Assembly: GCF_003597395.2 (NCBI RefSeq)
Contig: NC_133770.1
Coordinates: forward strand, 9,290,847 to 9,354,846
Length of the DNA stretch: 64,000 nt
Direction: 5' to 3'
DNA from: Chelonoidis abingdonii
Lineage: Eukaryota > Chordata > Testudines > Testudinidae
Every line of letters starts with the position of its first letter. Position 1 is the stretch's first letter. The notes under the pieces were generated by a model that was not told where the DNA came from, did no database searches, and worked only from the letters and a program-made list of their open reading frames with translations. Shown here piece after piece: positions 44,208 through 55,499 of the stretch. The position numbers and the translations under genes were made by a program.

Positions 44208-45317
44208 CACCCAAGTATTTGGGGCCCTTTTGGCTACTTTTCCCATCTTTGCACCTCCCTTCCCCCCGCTGGCCTACTCTGAGCCTCCTCTTCCTCACCC
44301 CCCTCTAACCCTAAACTAATTTATAGAAGCTGTGTGGTGTGTTTTGTTTTTTTTTTTAAATAAATCAATGTGAACTCAGAAGCGAGGTGTGTGGAAGAGA
44401 AGTGAGGGGGATGAATGAGAAGGGCCCTAATTGAATGGGTCTGGAAGGGGCCCAAGATGATGAACTAGCCCTGTTTAATATTTGTTTGAAATAACTCTTG
44501 TCCAAAGGGCATTTTGTCATTGCCTTGCTGTAGCCATTACTGTGAAGTGAAATGTATATGAAAAATATTCATTAAAACTCCTCAGGCTTGCTGTAAAAGG
44601 AATCTGTGGAATTACTCATTAAAAGTTAGCTATGTCAATGATTTAATATTGGTGCTTCTGTGTGATTGGCCTGTAGGTTAGGTGGAGTTAGCATAGACAA
44701 AGGTCTTTTATTTTTCAGTGATAGTAGTATGTTAGATTGGCAGATAACGCTTGTCTTCAAAGAAGGGGTCTGCTCATATGCCCACTATAGTCAATGTGGT
44801 CTTAGCCCATTCTGGATCAATGTCAAGATGTTAAATTAAGCATCCTCTAACTACCAGAACAGGAAGTTAAAGATGAACTGGAAGGCTTGTTACCTGTCAA
44901 GACGGAGTTCACTTCCTGCCATTTCTCCTGCAATGGATGATATCGTTACTACCTTAAAGAGCAAGAAGGTGCACAAGAAGGATTGTTGTAGGTGGTCAAT
45001 AAAGCAGCTCCTTGTGCTTTTTATATAAATCTCCATGTGCAGTTTGGGATCATCACTTTTCTTCATTTAAAAAAAACCAAACACAGTTTTTCTTTACAGA
45101 TTACCTGTCACTATTGGACAGGAGCAGTGGGTAGCTGCAATCTTTTGGCCACTGTTGTGCCTCCCTCCTTAATGCCAGTACAGCTACCTGTGTTTTAACT
45201 AGCACTGATATTGAAGACTTGTTCTAGTAAGTGTACAATCAGTGCCAAGTTTGTCTGATAGTCATTGTTCTGATGCTACAAAATTAAACTGCCTTTGGGA
45301 TATAAGAAAATTGATAA
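44208..45317. other. No gene recognised
   Basis: Non-coding, with an AATAAA at 44998-45003. I could not classify the sequence. Confidence 0.35.
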
Positions 45318-45432
45318 AGAATCATAGAAACGTAGGACAGCAAGAAACCTCAATAGGTCATCTAGTCCAGTCCCCTGCACTGAGACCATCCCTGATAGGT
45401 GTTTGTCTAATCTGTTCTTAAAACCCTCCAAG
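45318..45432 (-). mobile_element. CR1 3'-end fragment
   Basis: 'gaatcatagaaacgtaggac', 'caataggtcatctagtccag' and 'cctgataggtgtttgtctaa' are reversed CR1 tail sequence. Confidence 0.75.
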
Positions 45433-46151
45433 AAATAATATCACGTGTTAAATATTTAAAAATAAAAGCATCTATTAAAACACAAGAGGAATTGGGACTA
45501 TAAAAGATAAAAGGAATCCTTCTCAATGACAGCAGTTGTCCCAGTATTCTTCAGTTACATACAGGGTTGAAAATCTAATGATCATTGTGAAATAAGTTAT
45601 CTTTTTGTTTTTGTTCTTAAAATGTTTATTGACAGCTCCCGTTTGAAGTGTTCCATCCAAACTTTTCTAAACTCAATCCAAGTGTTAATCTTGATGAGGG
45701 TACTGTGGTGCAGAAGTACTCCAAGTTGTCCAAGGTAACAAAAGTCCAATTTAGCCTGTTACATAAAATTGTTTATAAAGTCAGCAAAAGTTAGACATTA
45801 TTTTCTAGGATTACATTTTAAAAATGTTGATGCAGCTTGAAATGAAAGAACTGTCTACCTTCTTCTTTACCTATTAAGGGAGTGATCAAACCGACAGTTA
45901 ATTTCCAAACTTGGTCAAATAAACTTAGTCAGATAATAATCACTCTATTATTTTTGCTGAAATTCTTGTCATGAAATCCATCAATACGACAGATAAGTGA
46001 TGCTTGGCTACTTAGCCACGAAGGAAAAAAATGAAAAAAGGCCTCTATTTTCATTTTTTTGGGGGCAAGGATATTTTTGTGCAATTTGAAGAATTGTTTG
46101 GCTATGATATTGACATAGGAATGAGTCCCTGAAGAGTCTTTTTAGTGTAGT
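45433..46151. other. No gene recognised
   Basis: AT-rich sequence without a recognisable exon or repeat. Confidence 0.35.
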
Positions 46152-46160
46152 CTTTTTAGA

Positions 46161-46283
46161 CATGCATCTGACGAAGTGGATATTCACCCACAAAAGCTTA
46201 TGCTCCAAATGTTAGTCTATAACGTGTCACAGGATTCTTTGCTGCTTTTACAGATCCAGACTAACACGGCTACCCCTCTGATA
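46161..46283 (+). mobile_element. Penelope-like 3' tail, single copy
   Basis: It is flanked by CTTTTTAGA (46152-46160 and 46284-46292), a 9-bp duplication. The sequence runs 'catgcatctgacgaagtgga', 'cacccacaaaagcttatgct', 'gctgcttttacagatccaga' and ends 'cacggctacccctctgata'. It is a longer version of 27011-27107, including the terminal CTAACACGGCTAC block. Confidence 0.7.
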
Positions 46284-46834
46284 CTTTTTAGATTATGTAA
46301 GTTTCCTCAGTATCAGATGGTTCTTAGGTTGCTTACAGAGTTTTTTGTTTTGTTTTTAAGTTTGAACTAGAAATTAATCTGTAGTGCTTTAGACTGTCTG
46401 GATTCTCTGAATGTGATAAGACACTGTGTAGAATATGCTTATGCTGGTTTGTCAAGAAAAGCTTTTCCCTCTGCCACCAATTGCGCAAGCTCTTTCCAGA
46501 ATATATATACTGTACTACTGTACATGCAGCATGAATAAACATTCTCTCTTCTTTTCATGGGCACCATATCCATTATTTCAGCTCCATACACAAATTTCTT
46601 ACTGCCTCTTAATATGTAGAAGGCTTTTATATTACCAAGGGCTGGATATATACATATAAAAACCACGGATCACAATTTTCAAATGTGGATGCGTAAAGTT
46701 AGACACCTAAACACATAATATAGGCAATTAACTGAAAATGGCTTGATTGTCAGAGGTATTAAGCAATGCCCATTGGCATCAAAGGGAGCTGTATGTGTTC
46801 AGCACTTCTGAAAATCAAACTATTTTAGTTAGAT

Positions 46835-47144
46835 CAGGGGTAGGCAACCTATGGCACATGTGCTGAACATGGCACGCGAGCTGATTTTCAGTAGCACTCA
46901 CACTGCCGGGGTCCTGGCCACCGGTCCAGAGGGCTCTGCATTTTAATTTAATTTTAAATGAAGCTTCTTAAACATTTTTAAAACCTTATTTATTTTACAT
47001 ACAACAATAGTTTAGTTACATATTATAGACTTATAGAAAGAGACATTCCAAAACGTTAAAATGTATTACTGGCACGCGAAACCTTAAATTAGAGTGAATA
47101 AATGAAGATTCAGCACACCACTTCTGAAACGTTGCTGACTCCTG
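46835..47144 (+). mobile_element. Short AT-rich hAT element, copy 3 of 3
   Basis: The ends are CAGGGGTAGGCAACC and GTTGCTGACTCCTG. It is flanked by a perfect 8-bp duplication, AGTTAGAT (46827-46834 and 47145-47152). The interior ('cacgcgagctgattttcagt', 'tttagttacatattatagac') aligns with 24682 and 27419. Confidence 0.9.
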
Positions 47145-47152
47145 AGTTAGAT

Positions 47153-47679
47153 GCTTATGCGTGCACTTAAGCACTTCCAATTAGGCATCAAAGTTAGGAA
47201 AAAATGGCTTTGCTTGTTTTGAGGTTGCACTGAAATATACTTACAGGTGGTAAATAATAGAGTACATCTAATTAATCTTAAAATAAGTTATTAGACTGAA
47301 ATGAAATAGACAAATCTATTATTTTATGGAGACATATGTAATTTAATTAAATTTAACGTGAACTGGTCAAAAAATGGAAAATAAACAGTGGACTTCTTTT
47401 TCCTTCCAATGTTTTTCACATGAACTAAAATGTTTGATGTTTTCTCACTAGGTCTTTCAATGACTAATCTCAGCAAAAATTAAGAAAAACAACCACCACA
47501 GAGAGAAAAACACATCACTGCAAGCACACTGCCACTAAAACACATTACTAAAGGCAGGGCTGATAAGACCACCTATTATTAAAATTGATCAACACTTTCC
47601 ATTATAAGACTCTGTTTCAGTTTCTTGTAACTTTAGCAAACTTTAACTAGACTGAAATTTTCCACACCAGGTTTCTGTG
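47153..47679. other. No gene recognised
   Basis: AT-rich sequence; nothing identified. Confidence 0.35.
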
Positions 47680-49330
47680 GCCAGTGGTATGGACTAAATG
47701 TTTTGGGGAAATTTCAGCCAAAACAATCCATTTCTGAGAATGATGCTAGGGAAAAATACATTGTTTTGCCTGTTAAAATCTAGCACCTCCATGGGGGGAA
47801 AAGATAACAAAGGCTCTACTGGGATAGTGCTTGGGGTCTCCTACAGATCGCCCCCAGGATCCGATTTGGATATGGGATAGAGATCTCTACTATTTTTAAA
47901 GAAATAAATGCTACTAGGAATTGAGTGATTATGGAAAACTTTAATTTCCCAGATATAGTTTGGAGGACTAGTGCTACTAATAATGGTCGGACCCAGATAT
48001 TCCTCGATGTGATAGTGAACAGAGTTATTCACTATACAGTCACTGAACCAAACATGAGGTGATACCATTTTAGATTTAATATTGGTAAGTAGCAAGGACC
48101 TCATAGAAGAACTGGTTGGAGAAGACAACCTTAGTTCGAGTGATTATGAGTTAATTCAGTTTAACTTAAATGGAAGGATTAACAAACATAAGTTGGCAAC
48201 TAGAGTCCTGGATTTCAAAAGGGTAAACTTTTAGAAAATTAAGGAAATTAGTTAGGGAAGTGGAGTGGACTAATGTGGAGGAGGCTTGGAATTGCTTTAA
48301 GTCAAAGTTGCAGAAACTTGCAACCCAATAAAGGAGAAAAAATTGTAGAGAAGAGTTACAGATGAAATTGGATGAACATCCATCTCAAATAGTTAATTAA
48401 GAAAAAGTAGAAAGTGTACAAGGAATGGAAGATGGGATGGATCAGCAAGGAAAGCTACCATTTAAAGGTCAGAAAGTGTGTGTGTGTCAGGGGAGTATGA
48501 AAACTCTCAAAAGCCAAGCAGAGTTGGACCTTGCACAGGAAATTAAATAGTAAAAGGGTCTTTAGCCATATTAAGGAAACTAGGAAAGAAGAAATGGGAC
48601 CACTAAACGCTGAGGATGGTGTGGAGATTTAAAATAATCTAGGTATGGTCCAACACTAAATGAATATTTTGCCTCAGTTTTTAACACGGTAATGGAGAAC
48701 TTGGGGGCAGCGGCAGGGTGACTAATGGAAGAAGGAAATGGAAGCCAAACTCAAATAGTTTAGTGGAACCAAACTGCAGGACCCTGATAATCTTCCTCCA
48801 AGAATACTAAAGGAACTGGCACATGAAATTGCAAACCCAATACAAGGATTTTTAATGAATCTCTAAACTCAGGGGTTCTACTCTATGACTTGAGAATTGC
48901 AAATACAGTACCCATATTTAAGAAAGGGAAAAAAGTGAACTACTGGCCAGTTAGTTTGACCTCAACTGTATGCAAAGTCTTAGAACAAATTTTGAACGAG
49001 AGAGCAGTTAAGGACAAGGTCTAACTGATTGCCACAATTGGGGTCAGAAAGAAATTGTCCCTCAGGTCAGATGGCAGAGACCTTGCGGGTTTTTCACTAT
49101 TATCTACAGCATAGGACATGGGGTCACTTGCTGCTTTGAACTAGAGTAAATTATGGATTCTCTGTAATCTGATGTCTTTAAATCAAGGTTTGAGAACTTC
49201 AGTAACTCAGCCAGAGGTTATGGGCCTATTTACAGGAGTGGATGTGTCAGGTTCTGTGGCCTGTCAAGTGCAGAGGGTCAGATTAGATTATCATAATTAT
49301 CCTTTATATCCATAAAGTCTATGTATTGGA
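47680..49330 (+). mobile_element. CR1 LINE relic including endonuclease-end region
   Basis: Forward CR1 landmarks, all degraded: 'tttaatttcccagatatagt' and 'gatattcctcgatgtgatag' (C-terminal part of the endonuclease and linker), 'cctcatagaagaactggttg', 'ggaaactaggaaagaagaaa', 'aatactaaaggaactggc' and 'ccagttagtttgacctcaac' (start of RT). Most of RT is then deleted and the copy ends near 'cagattagattatcataatt'. It has numerous stops. Confidence 0.75.
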
Positions 49331-50017
49331 GTCTATGTATTGAAATTTGGCAGGGTTGTACCTTTTGCTGTTTCCCTGAAAAATCTGCCCAAACGTGTCT
49401 AAGTTATAAGCTTTTGAAAATTTTGAATCACAGTTCATACAAGCTTAGTAGAGATTTCTTAGATTTTAACAGCTAAATTCAGTGATGATTCTTTATGTGC
49501 TAGCATGCGCCAGCATGGGCTTGAGCAGAGCTATTCCTGCAGTTGCACCTCTGTGCTGCTGTGGGTTGGTCCTGGTAAACAACTCGCTCTCAAGTTCCCA
49601 GTCTCACTCCTGTGGGCAGGGGGGAAATGTATTGCACCTTCAATCTTTGCACTGAGTGACCCTGAATGTAAGGGGAAGTCCGGCAGGTGGGATGTGGGTG
49701 GAACATGCCTCCAAGGGTTTGACTGCTTTTGATTTAGAAACACAAAAAGCCGAGTAATTTTTCTACAATAAGCAGGTGAGTGCAGCATCAACCCAGCCTG
49801 CAGGTCCAGGCCACCGCCCTGAAACTGGCCCCATTGCAGCTAGTTAGCGCAGATACTGACAGTGGCTTTCACGTGCACAGACTTGGTTGCTGAGAATGGG
49901 CCCCCAACTTCCCATTTCACACCAGGAGTTGAGCACAGAGCTGGCTGAGGAGACAGGGGCCATAGCACAGGTCCTGCTCTTGGGTCCCAAATGTGGGCAC
50001 ATTGCTCCTACCCTGCC
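49331..50017. other. Unique sequence before the minisatellite
   Basis: Open frames of up to 98 codons lack recognisable domains. No repeat was named. Confidence 0.35.
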
Positions 50018-50590
50018 CAACCCTGAAATGGTTTGCTCCAACTCCCCCATGCTCTCTTCTAATCCTGAAATGGTTTACCCTCACTTCCCTCCCACTGTTC
50101 CTGAAATACTTTGCTCTCTGCCCAGGCCCCTTCTAACCCTGACATGGTTTGCCCCAGCCCCCTCTTTTTCTTCCCAGCCGTGAAATGGTTTGCCCCAGCC
50201 CCCTCTTTTCCTTCCCAGCCCTGAAATGGTTTGCCCTCAATCCCCTCTGTTATCCCTTCTAACTCTGAAATGATTGACCAGGCCCCACACTGCCCCTTCT
50301 AACGCTGAAATGGTTTGCCCCCAATCCCCCTTCCACCTCTGAACTGGTTCGTCCCCGCCCTTTTAACCCTGAAATGGCTTGCCCCAAGTTGCCCGTTTAA
50401 CCCTGGAATCGCTTTCCCACTCTCCCTTCTAACCCTGAAATGGTTTGCCCTAACCACACCTCCCCCCCCACCAACGTTCTGCCTTCCCAACCCTGACGTG
50501 TTTCACGTGATCCCCCCGTGCCCACACGCTCTCTCCTGATGTGGCTCCCCACCTCCCGTTCTAAGTGTGGACTGGTTGGTCGACGGCCCC
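50018..50590 (+). repeat. Minisatellite, about 13-15 degenerate units
   Basis: The phrase CCCTGAAATGGTTTGCCCC and variants recurs at about 50024, 50064, 50099, 50136, 50178, 50218, 50263, 50302, 50336, 50367, 50402, 50432, 50490 and 50536. Spacing is irregular (about 31-58 bases), and C-rich filler ends in 'ccttctaac'. Unit length and sequence drift to the right. It abuts the CpG island at 50690. Open frames in it are a by-product of the repeats. Confidence 0.8.
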
Positions 50591-50689
50591 TCACACCGCT
50601 TCCTAACCCTGTTTATCCCAGGCCTCGCCTCCTACAATAATCTCTCCCAGCGACCTATCCCACTCTCACGCCCCCCTCCTCATTGGTTG

Positions 50690-51095
50690 TCAAGACAGTT
50701 TCCCTTCCCCTCCCGCGCGCCGTTCCTCCCGCTCTGCTCGCAGATTGGGCGACCGCAGAGTGGGAAAGAGCGCGCGGACGGCAGGAGGGAGACAGTTGGC
50801 TGCTCCGCCCGCGCGCCTGGTTCCCGCCTCGCCTCGCGCCCGGGGCGGGGGACGGTTGGGGAGCCGCTCACCTGTCGGTGAAATGGACTCGGCGGGCGCC
50901 ACCATCTCGCGCCCGGGCGAAGGGGTGGAGGAGTAAGATGGTGGCTACTAGAGCTGAGCCGCTGGCTCCCCCCTCGTGGCCGGAGGCGAGGCCAAGCCCC
51001 ACTCGCCCCCACCCCCCCGGGACGGGTAGCGGTCGGCCCGGAGCCTCTCGCCGAGACTGTGCCCTGTTCTTCGGTGGGCGGAGCTAGGAGGGAGC
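50690..51095. promoter_or_regulatory. CpG island, probable promoter of an unidentified gene
   Basis: CpG density is high ('cccgcgcgccg', 'gcgcgcggacgg', 'cgcgcccgggcg'), unlike the surrounding sequence. GC boxes occur ('cggggcggggga', 'ggtgggcggagc'). A YY1-like AAGATGGTGGC lies at 50936-50946 on the + strand, and GAGATGGTGGCG occurs on the - strand at the candidate start codon. There is no known gene assignment, and the direction of transcription is uncertain. Both directions are possible. Confidence 0.65.
50872..50905 (-). CDS. Candidate first coding exon of an unidentified gene
   Basis: On the - strand an ATG in GAGATGGTGGCG context opens a short frame (MVAPAESISPT) that meets a consensus splice donor, CCGACAG|GTGAGC, at 50872/50871. 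That is the usual form of a short first exon in a CpG island. The remaining exons would lie at lower coordinates or be undetected; I found none. A competing + strand frame (MDSAGATISRPGEGVEE) starts at 50883 and has only a weak donor. The peptide is too short for me to recognise. Confidence 0.3.
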
Positions 51096-51924
51096 TTCGT
51101 CCCGTCCCTCCCCCCTATTTGTTTGGGGGCGGGGGAGTGTGTCCTGCTTGGCTATGAGGGCGCTTCAGTCTGGGGGTGTGTTCCCCTCCCCCTCCCTACT
51201 AGGGGTGAGCGAGAATCCTACTCCTCCTCCAGGACAGGGGTGGGGATGCGCCTTGCTGCTCTGTTGGGGGTGTTCCCCTCACCTCAACTATTGGGGTGGG
51301 TGTGACAGTCTCCCCCCACTTCCCTGGCAGTGGGGGTTTGAGCTGCCCCCTTTCCTTTGCCTGGTGGGGTAGTGACCCCCCCCCCGCACACACACTCCCT
51401 GCCTGGGCCTTTCTAAGTGCCCACCACTGTGGTACTACCTGCTGATGGGCCAAGGTGCTGCCACACTGGACTGACCCCTCCAACAGCACTGGCAGCAGCA
51501 ATGGGTAACCCAATTTTCTGCCTGCTGCTTGGGGTCTTGCCAGTCAGCCACCCTCTCTGCTACCGCTGCCCTCCTGCCTGCTAGATCGTGTTCAGATCTT
51601 CCTGCCACAGTGCTTAAAGGGTTTGTTGGGGGTGGTGTTTGCAGACCTGGAAAAAGCAGTTAAAAATCAAGCTGGGTCACTTTAATCACTTCCTGAAGCT
51701 GTTGCTCCCAGAGTATGATGCTCTCCCCTCCCAGGCTTTTTTCAGACCACTTTAAGTGCTGTACAGGGGTAACTGTTAATGTATCTTCCTATCTTATTGA
51801 AAATGTAATTGAGGGAAGTTATCTATTGCCACAAGGACACTTTAAAACTTCAGACCATGTTTATCTTACAGACATCTGCTGGCCTATCTCTGTTCATCAT
51901 CTGGGATAGGGTATGGTTCCTAAC
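51096..51924. other. Right flank of the CpG island
   Basis: C- and G-rich runs ('tgaccccccccccgcacac' near 51373) fade into AT-rich sequence. No exon was recognised. Confidence 0.35.
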
Positions 51925-53416
51925 TAAGGGCATGGCTACACTTGCAGATGTAGAACTGTCATAAACAGATAGTTAAGGGTTAATGCCTTTTTTACCTGTA
52001 AAGTGTTAAGAAGCTCAGTAAACCTGGCTGGCACCTGACCTGAGGACCAGTAAGGGGACAAGATATTTTCAAATCTTGGTAGGGGGAAGACTTTTGTTTG
52101 TGCTCTTTGCTTTGGGGGTTGTTCGCTCTTGAGACTAAGAGGAACCAGACATCAATCCGGACTCTCCAAATCTTTCTGACTGTTTCAAACGTGTAAGTAA
52201 CAGCCAGGCAAGGTGTGTTAGTTTTATTTTTGTTTTCTCAACTTGTAAATATTCCTTTTTGCTGAGAGGATTTTTACCTCTGTTTGCTGTAACTTTGAAC
52301 CTAAAGCTAGAGAGGATTCCTCTGGGCTATATAAATCTGATTACCCTATATTTTCCATCCTGATTTTACAGAGATGATTTTTACCTTTCTTTCTTTAATT
52401 AAAAGCTTTCTTTTTAAGAACCTAATTGATTTTTCCATATTTTAAGATCGAAGGGGATTGGATCTGGACTCACCAGGAACTGGTGGGCAAAAGGAGGGGG
52501 GATGGTTAAATTCTCCTTGTATTAAGATCCAAAGGGTTGGATCAGTGTTCACCAGGAACTTGGTGAAAAAGCCTCTCAAGGCTACCCAGGGAGGGGAAGG
52601 TTTTGGGGGGCAAAAGGGGTGTTCCAGACACGGAGGAATCTGGGTGGTGGCAGCAAACCCAAATCTAAGCTGGTAGTTAAGCTTAGAAGTGTTTATGCAG
52701 GTCCCCACATCTGTACCCTAAAGTTCAGAGTGGGGGAGGAACCTTGACAAGAACACTTTGAGTTAAGCCAACCTTCATAGAGGGCAGTAGGGAAAGCACT
52801 GCAATTTGTTCACACTGACAGCTGCAAGCGCACTGGCATGGACTCATGAGCAGCTCTTGCAATGGCCAAAGAGAGCAGTGCATTGTGGTAGCTATCTCAA
52901 CATGCAAGTGGCTGCAACATGCTTTTCAAATCAGGGAGGTGGGGTGGAGTATGATGAGTGTATGTTGCGGGAGAGACAGTGTGTTTTAGGGGGCTGAGAG
53001 CATGTCAGCATGTTGTCTTGTAAGTTCAGACAGCAATAGACACACCGCCTGCCTCTCTCTCACACACAGCATTCCATAGTAATGGTAAGCATGGCGGCTG
53101 TCAGAAATGGAGCTTTCAAAGGGCATATCGACATGCCTGCAGTGATTCCAAAACAAAGACAAGAGTGGCCCCTTGACTTAAGGGGATTATGGGATGTTTC
53201 CAGAGGCTGATCAGAGCACAGTAATGCAACACCTCATTCACACTCATGGCCCAGTGCGCACCAAGTGTTAATCTTCTTGCCAAGGTGGAGTACCAGGAGT
53301 ACTCTAGCCCTGAAGTCAGAGCGCTCTACGTGCCTTGCGAGTATGGACGGGTAGTGAGGTAGGGGGCCCGGGGCTGCTTTAATGTGCTCTAAATTGCAAG
53401 TGCAGCCAAGCCCTAA
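51925..53416. mobile_element. Large DNA transposon relic, split by a solo LTR
   Basis: The outer ends are inverted: TAAGGGCATGGCTACACTTG at the left and CAAGTGCAGCCAAGCCCTAA at the right. The element is interrupted at 51957-52749 by an LTR. Without the LTR it is about 700 bp and reads 'cacactgacagctgcaagcg', 'aagtggctgcaacatgcttt', 'ttaaggggattatgggatgt' and 'gagcgctctacgtgccttgc'. It is non-autonomous and has no transposase frame. Family probably hAT; the outer duplication was not resolved. Confidence 0.7.
51957..52749 (+). mobile_element. Solo LTR of an endogenous retrovirus-type element, 793 bp
   Basis: It begins TGTCATAAACAG and ends CCTTGACA (TG...CA), flanked by a perfect 5-bp duplication, AGAAC (51952-51956 and 52750-52754). 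A TATATAAA-like box lies near 52329. Near 52397 is 'tttaattaaaagctttcttt', the likely poly(A) signal region. No internal genes (gag, pol or env) are present, so this is a solo LTR left by recombination between two LTRs. It sits inside the older DNA element at 51925-53416. Confidence 0.85.
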
Positions 53417-54369
53417 CAGAGCTGTGCTGGCAGATGCAATTTTACTGGCCAAAAAGTGCAGTTTTATTGGTATAGCTTGTTTTGCTCAAGGAAGCAAGGG
53501 GTGGAATAAGCTGTACCAGTAAAAGTGAAGTGTTGCCTGTATAAGTTAAGATCACTTTGCTGGTATAGTATACCACTATTTCTATACAGGTGAAGTGCTC
53601 CTACTATAGAAACTGACTTAGTGGTGGTTGGACAGCCTGGACTCTGACTTATTTCTAAAATCACTAGGGTGTGGATAAATATTAAAATCTATTTAATGAA
53701 GAACTTATGTTAACAATTCAAGGATGTTATGCAGTTTTAAGAACAAGAGGATACCTTAGTGCTTTTTATTGATATTGCAAAACAGTATAAATGATGGCTG
53801 TGACTTGTTCTTATATGATAAATTATATATATTTATATGTGAAAATGAAGACACATCTTCCTTTTCCCATCTCTATCATACATATTCCTGCCAGAAATTT
53901 GTTAAGAGGTTATAGGGAGAAGTGAAAGAATGTGAGAGGTGGTGGGCTACAGAAAATAGTGACATTTCTGAACAGAGGGATGTCAGAGGAGAGTTTTGAA
54001 GTAAACAAGTACAAAAGCTTGAACTACAGTACGAGGAGGCAGGAGTCATTTGTGCTGAAACTTCAGATGTTAAAGAGAATGCAGAGGGGAATAAAATAGC
54101 TTTTGCTGAACCTGAAATAAAAATTAAATGCATTTTAGCTTTCACATTCAGTTTTGAAATATTGCAATAGAAAAAGGAAGGCTGTGCTCATTCCGTTATC
54201 TCCAATGATGAAAAAAGCAAGGAAAATCTAAGGATCACTGGTAATACTTAAAGTCTGTCTACATATAGCTTTTGTACCTATTCAGTTGAATCCACAATAG
54301 GGAGCTGTACTGATTGAGTACAATATGATCACTCTTCTACTGGTATAACTGCATGTATACTAGGTGGTT
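53417..54369. other. No gene recognised
   Basis: AT-rich sequence with a short AT microsatellite-like stretch at about 53821-53838 ('aattatatatatttatat'). No exon was recognised. Confidence 0.4.
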
Positions 54370-54573
54370 GAGTATCAGAGGGGTAGCCATGTTAGTCTGT
54401 ATCCAGAAACACAACGAGAAATCGGTGGCACCCTAAAGACAGATTTATTTGGGCATAAAAACCCATTTCAGATGCATGGAGAAGAAGTGCATGTGAAGAA
54501 GTGGGTTTTTACCCACAAAAGCTTATGCTCAAATAAATCAATTAGTCTTTAAGGTGCCACTGGACTCGTTGTT
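54370..54573. mobile_element. Foldback Penelope-like insertion
   Basis: It starts with the reversed end ('gtatcagaggggtagccatg') and ends with the forward core ('gaagaagtgcatgtgaagaa', 'acccacaaaagcttatgctc', 'gtctttaaggtgccactgga'). The two units are head to head around 54480. TAGGTGGTT flanks both sides (54361-54369 and 54574-54582). Confidence 0.7.
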
Positions 54574-54582
54574 TAGGTGGTT

Positions 54583-55499
54583 TAATAGATTTAACTGAAT
54601 AGGTTTTTTTTCCTGATTTAAATTGGTACAAAAGCTGCTAGACAAGCACTTTCAGATATTGGTAGATATTTCAATATTTCGGTCAACCGTTACTGTTCAG
54701 CTAAAGCATTTGTAAATCTTGAGCCAACTAACTTGCTAGACAGGATTATGAGTGGAAGCTTGCATTCTATAAAACCTACTATATATAGAATGCGGGAGTG
54801 TGGTTTGTTCTCTGCTGTTCATGATATCTTTTGTATCAGGCATGCATTTTTTTTCTTCTTTATGGTCTTAGTGGAGTAGAACTAGCTGGCATATCTTGAC
54901 TGATTTTTTCACAGCTATGTTTACTTAGACTTGTGCAGAGCCAACAGGGGGCTTTGCATACTGTTTTGGGATGGGGAGTGTCTGTGTATTGCTAATAAAT
55001 CTAGTATCCACTCTAAAAAAAAAAAACAGACTCTCCCCACCGGTTCATAATAATTTAAAGTTTATCACATTTTTAGTGTCAACTACAATATCTCAAACTT
55101 CATTTTGATGGCTCTGTCAGTTTCAAGTTTTTATTTTGCTTTTACATAAGTTGTAAGCCCTTCAAAACAGGGGCTGTATTTTCTTATATTTCTGCGAAGT
55201 ACTATTCTCAAACCTATGATGCAGTGGAAATTATGATATTTGAATGAATAGATTTTTTTAGTAGATTCATGTTTTGGTCTTTTGTCCCCCCTCTTCCCTG
55301 CCAGGGGTCAAACACGTATGAAATTCTGCTGTCAAACTTTATTTGTAGCCATCAGCAGTCATGTTTGCACCATTATGTTAATGCTTGGTTTTTTTAGTTT
55401 TATATAAGTACTATAGAGACTGGCTTCAAGCATTTGCAGAACTGTGCCTTGAATTAATAAAATGTGTTTTAATACATCCAAATGTAAATGTATACATCT
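54583..55499. other. No gene recognised
   Basis: AT-rich sequence, with an A12 run at 55016-55027. No exon or repeat was named. Confidence 0.35.

Noticed and set aside
50018..50590. Regularly spaced repeats resembling a CRISPR array
   Set aside because: Units are degenerate, spacing is irregular, spacers are low-complexity C-rich filler, and the genome is vertebrate. It is a minisatellite.
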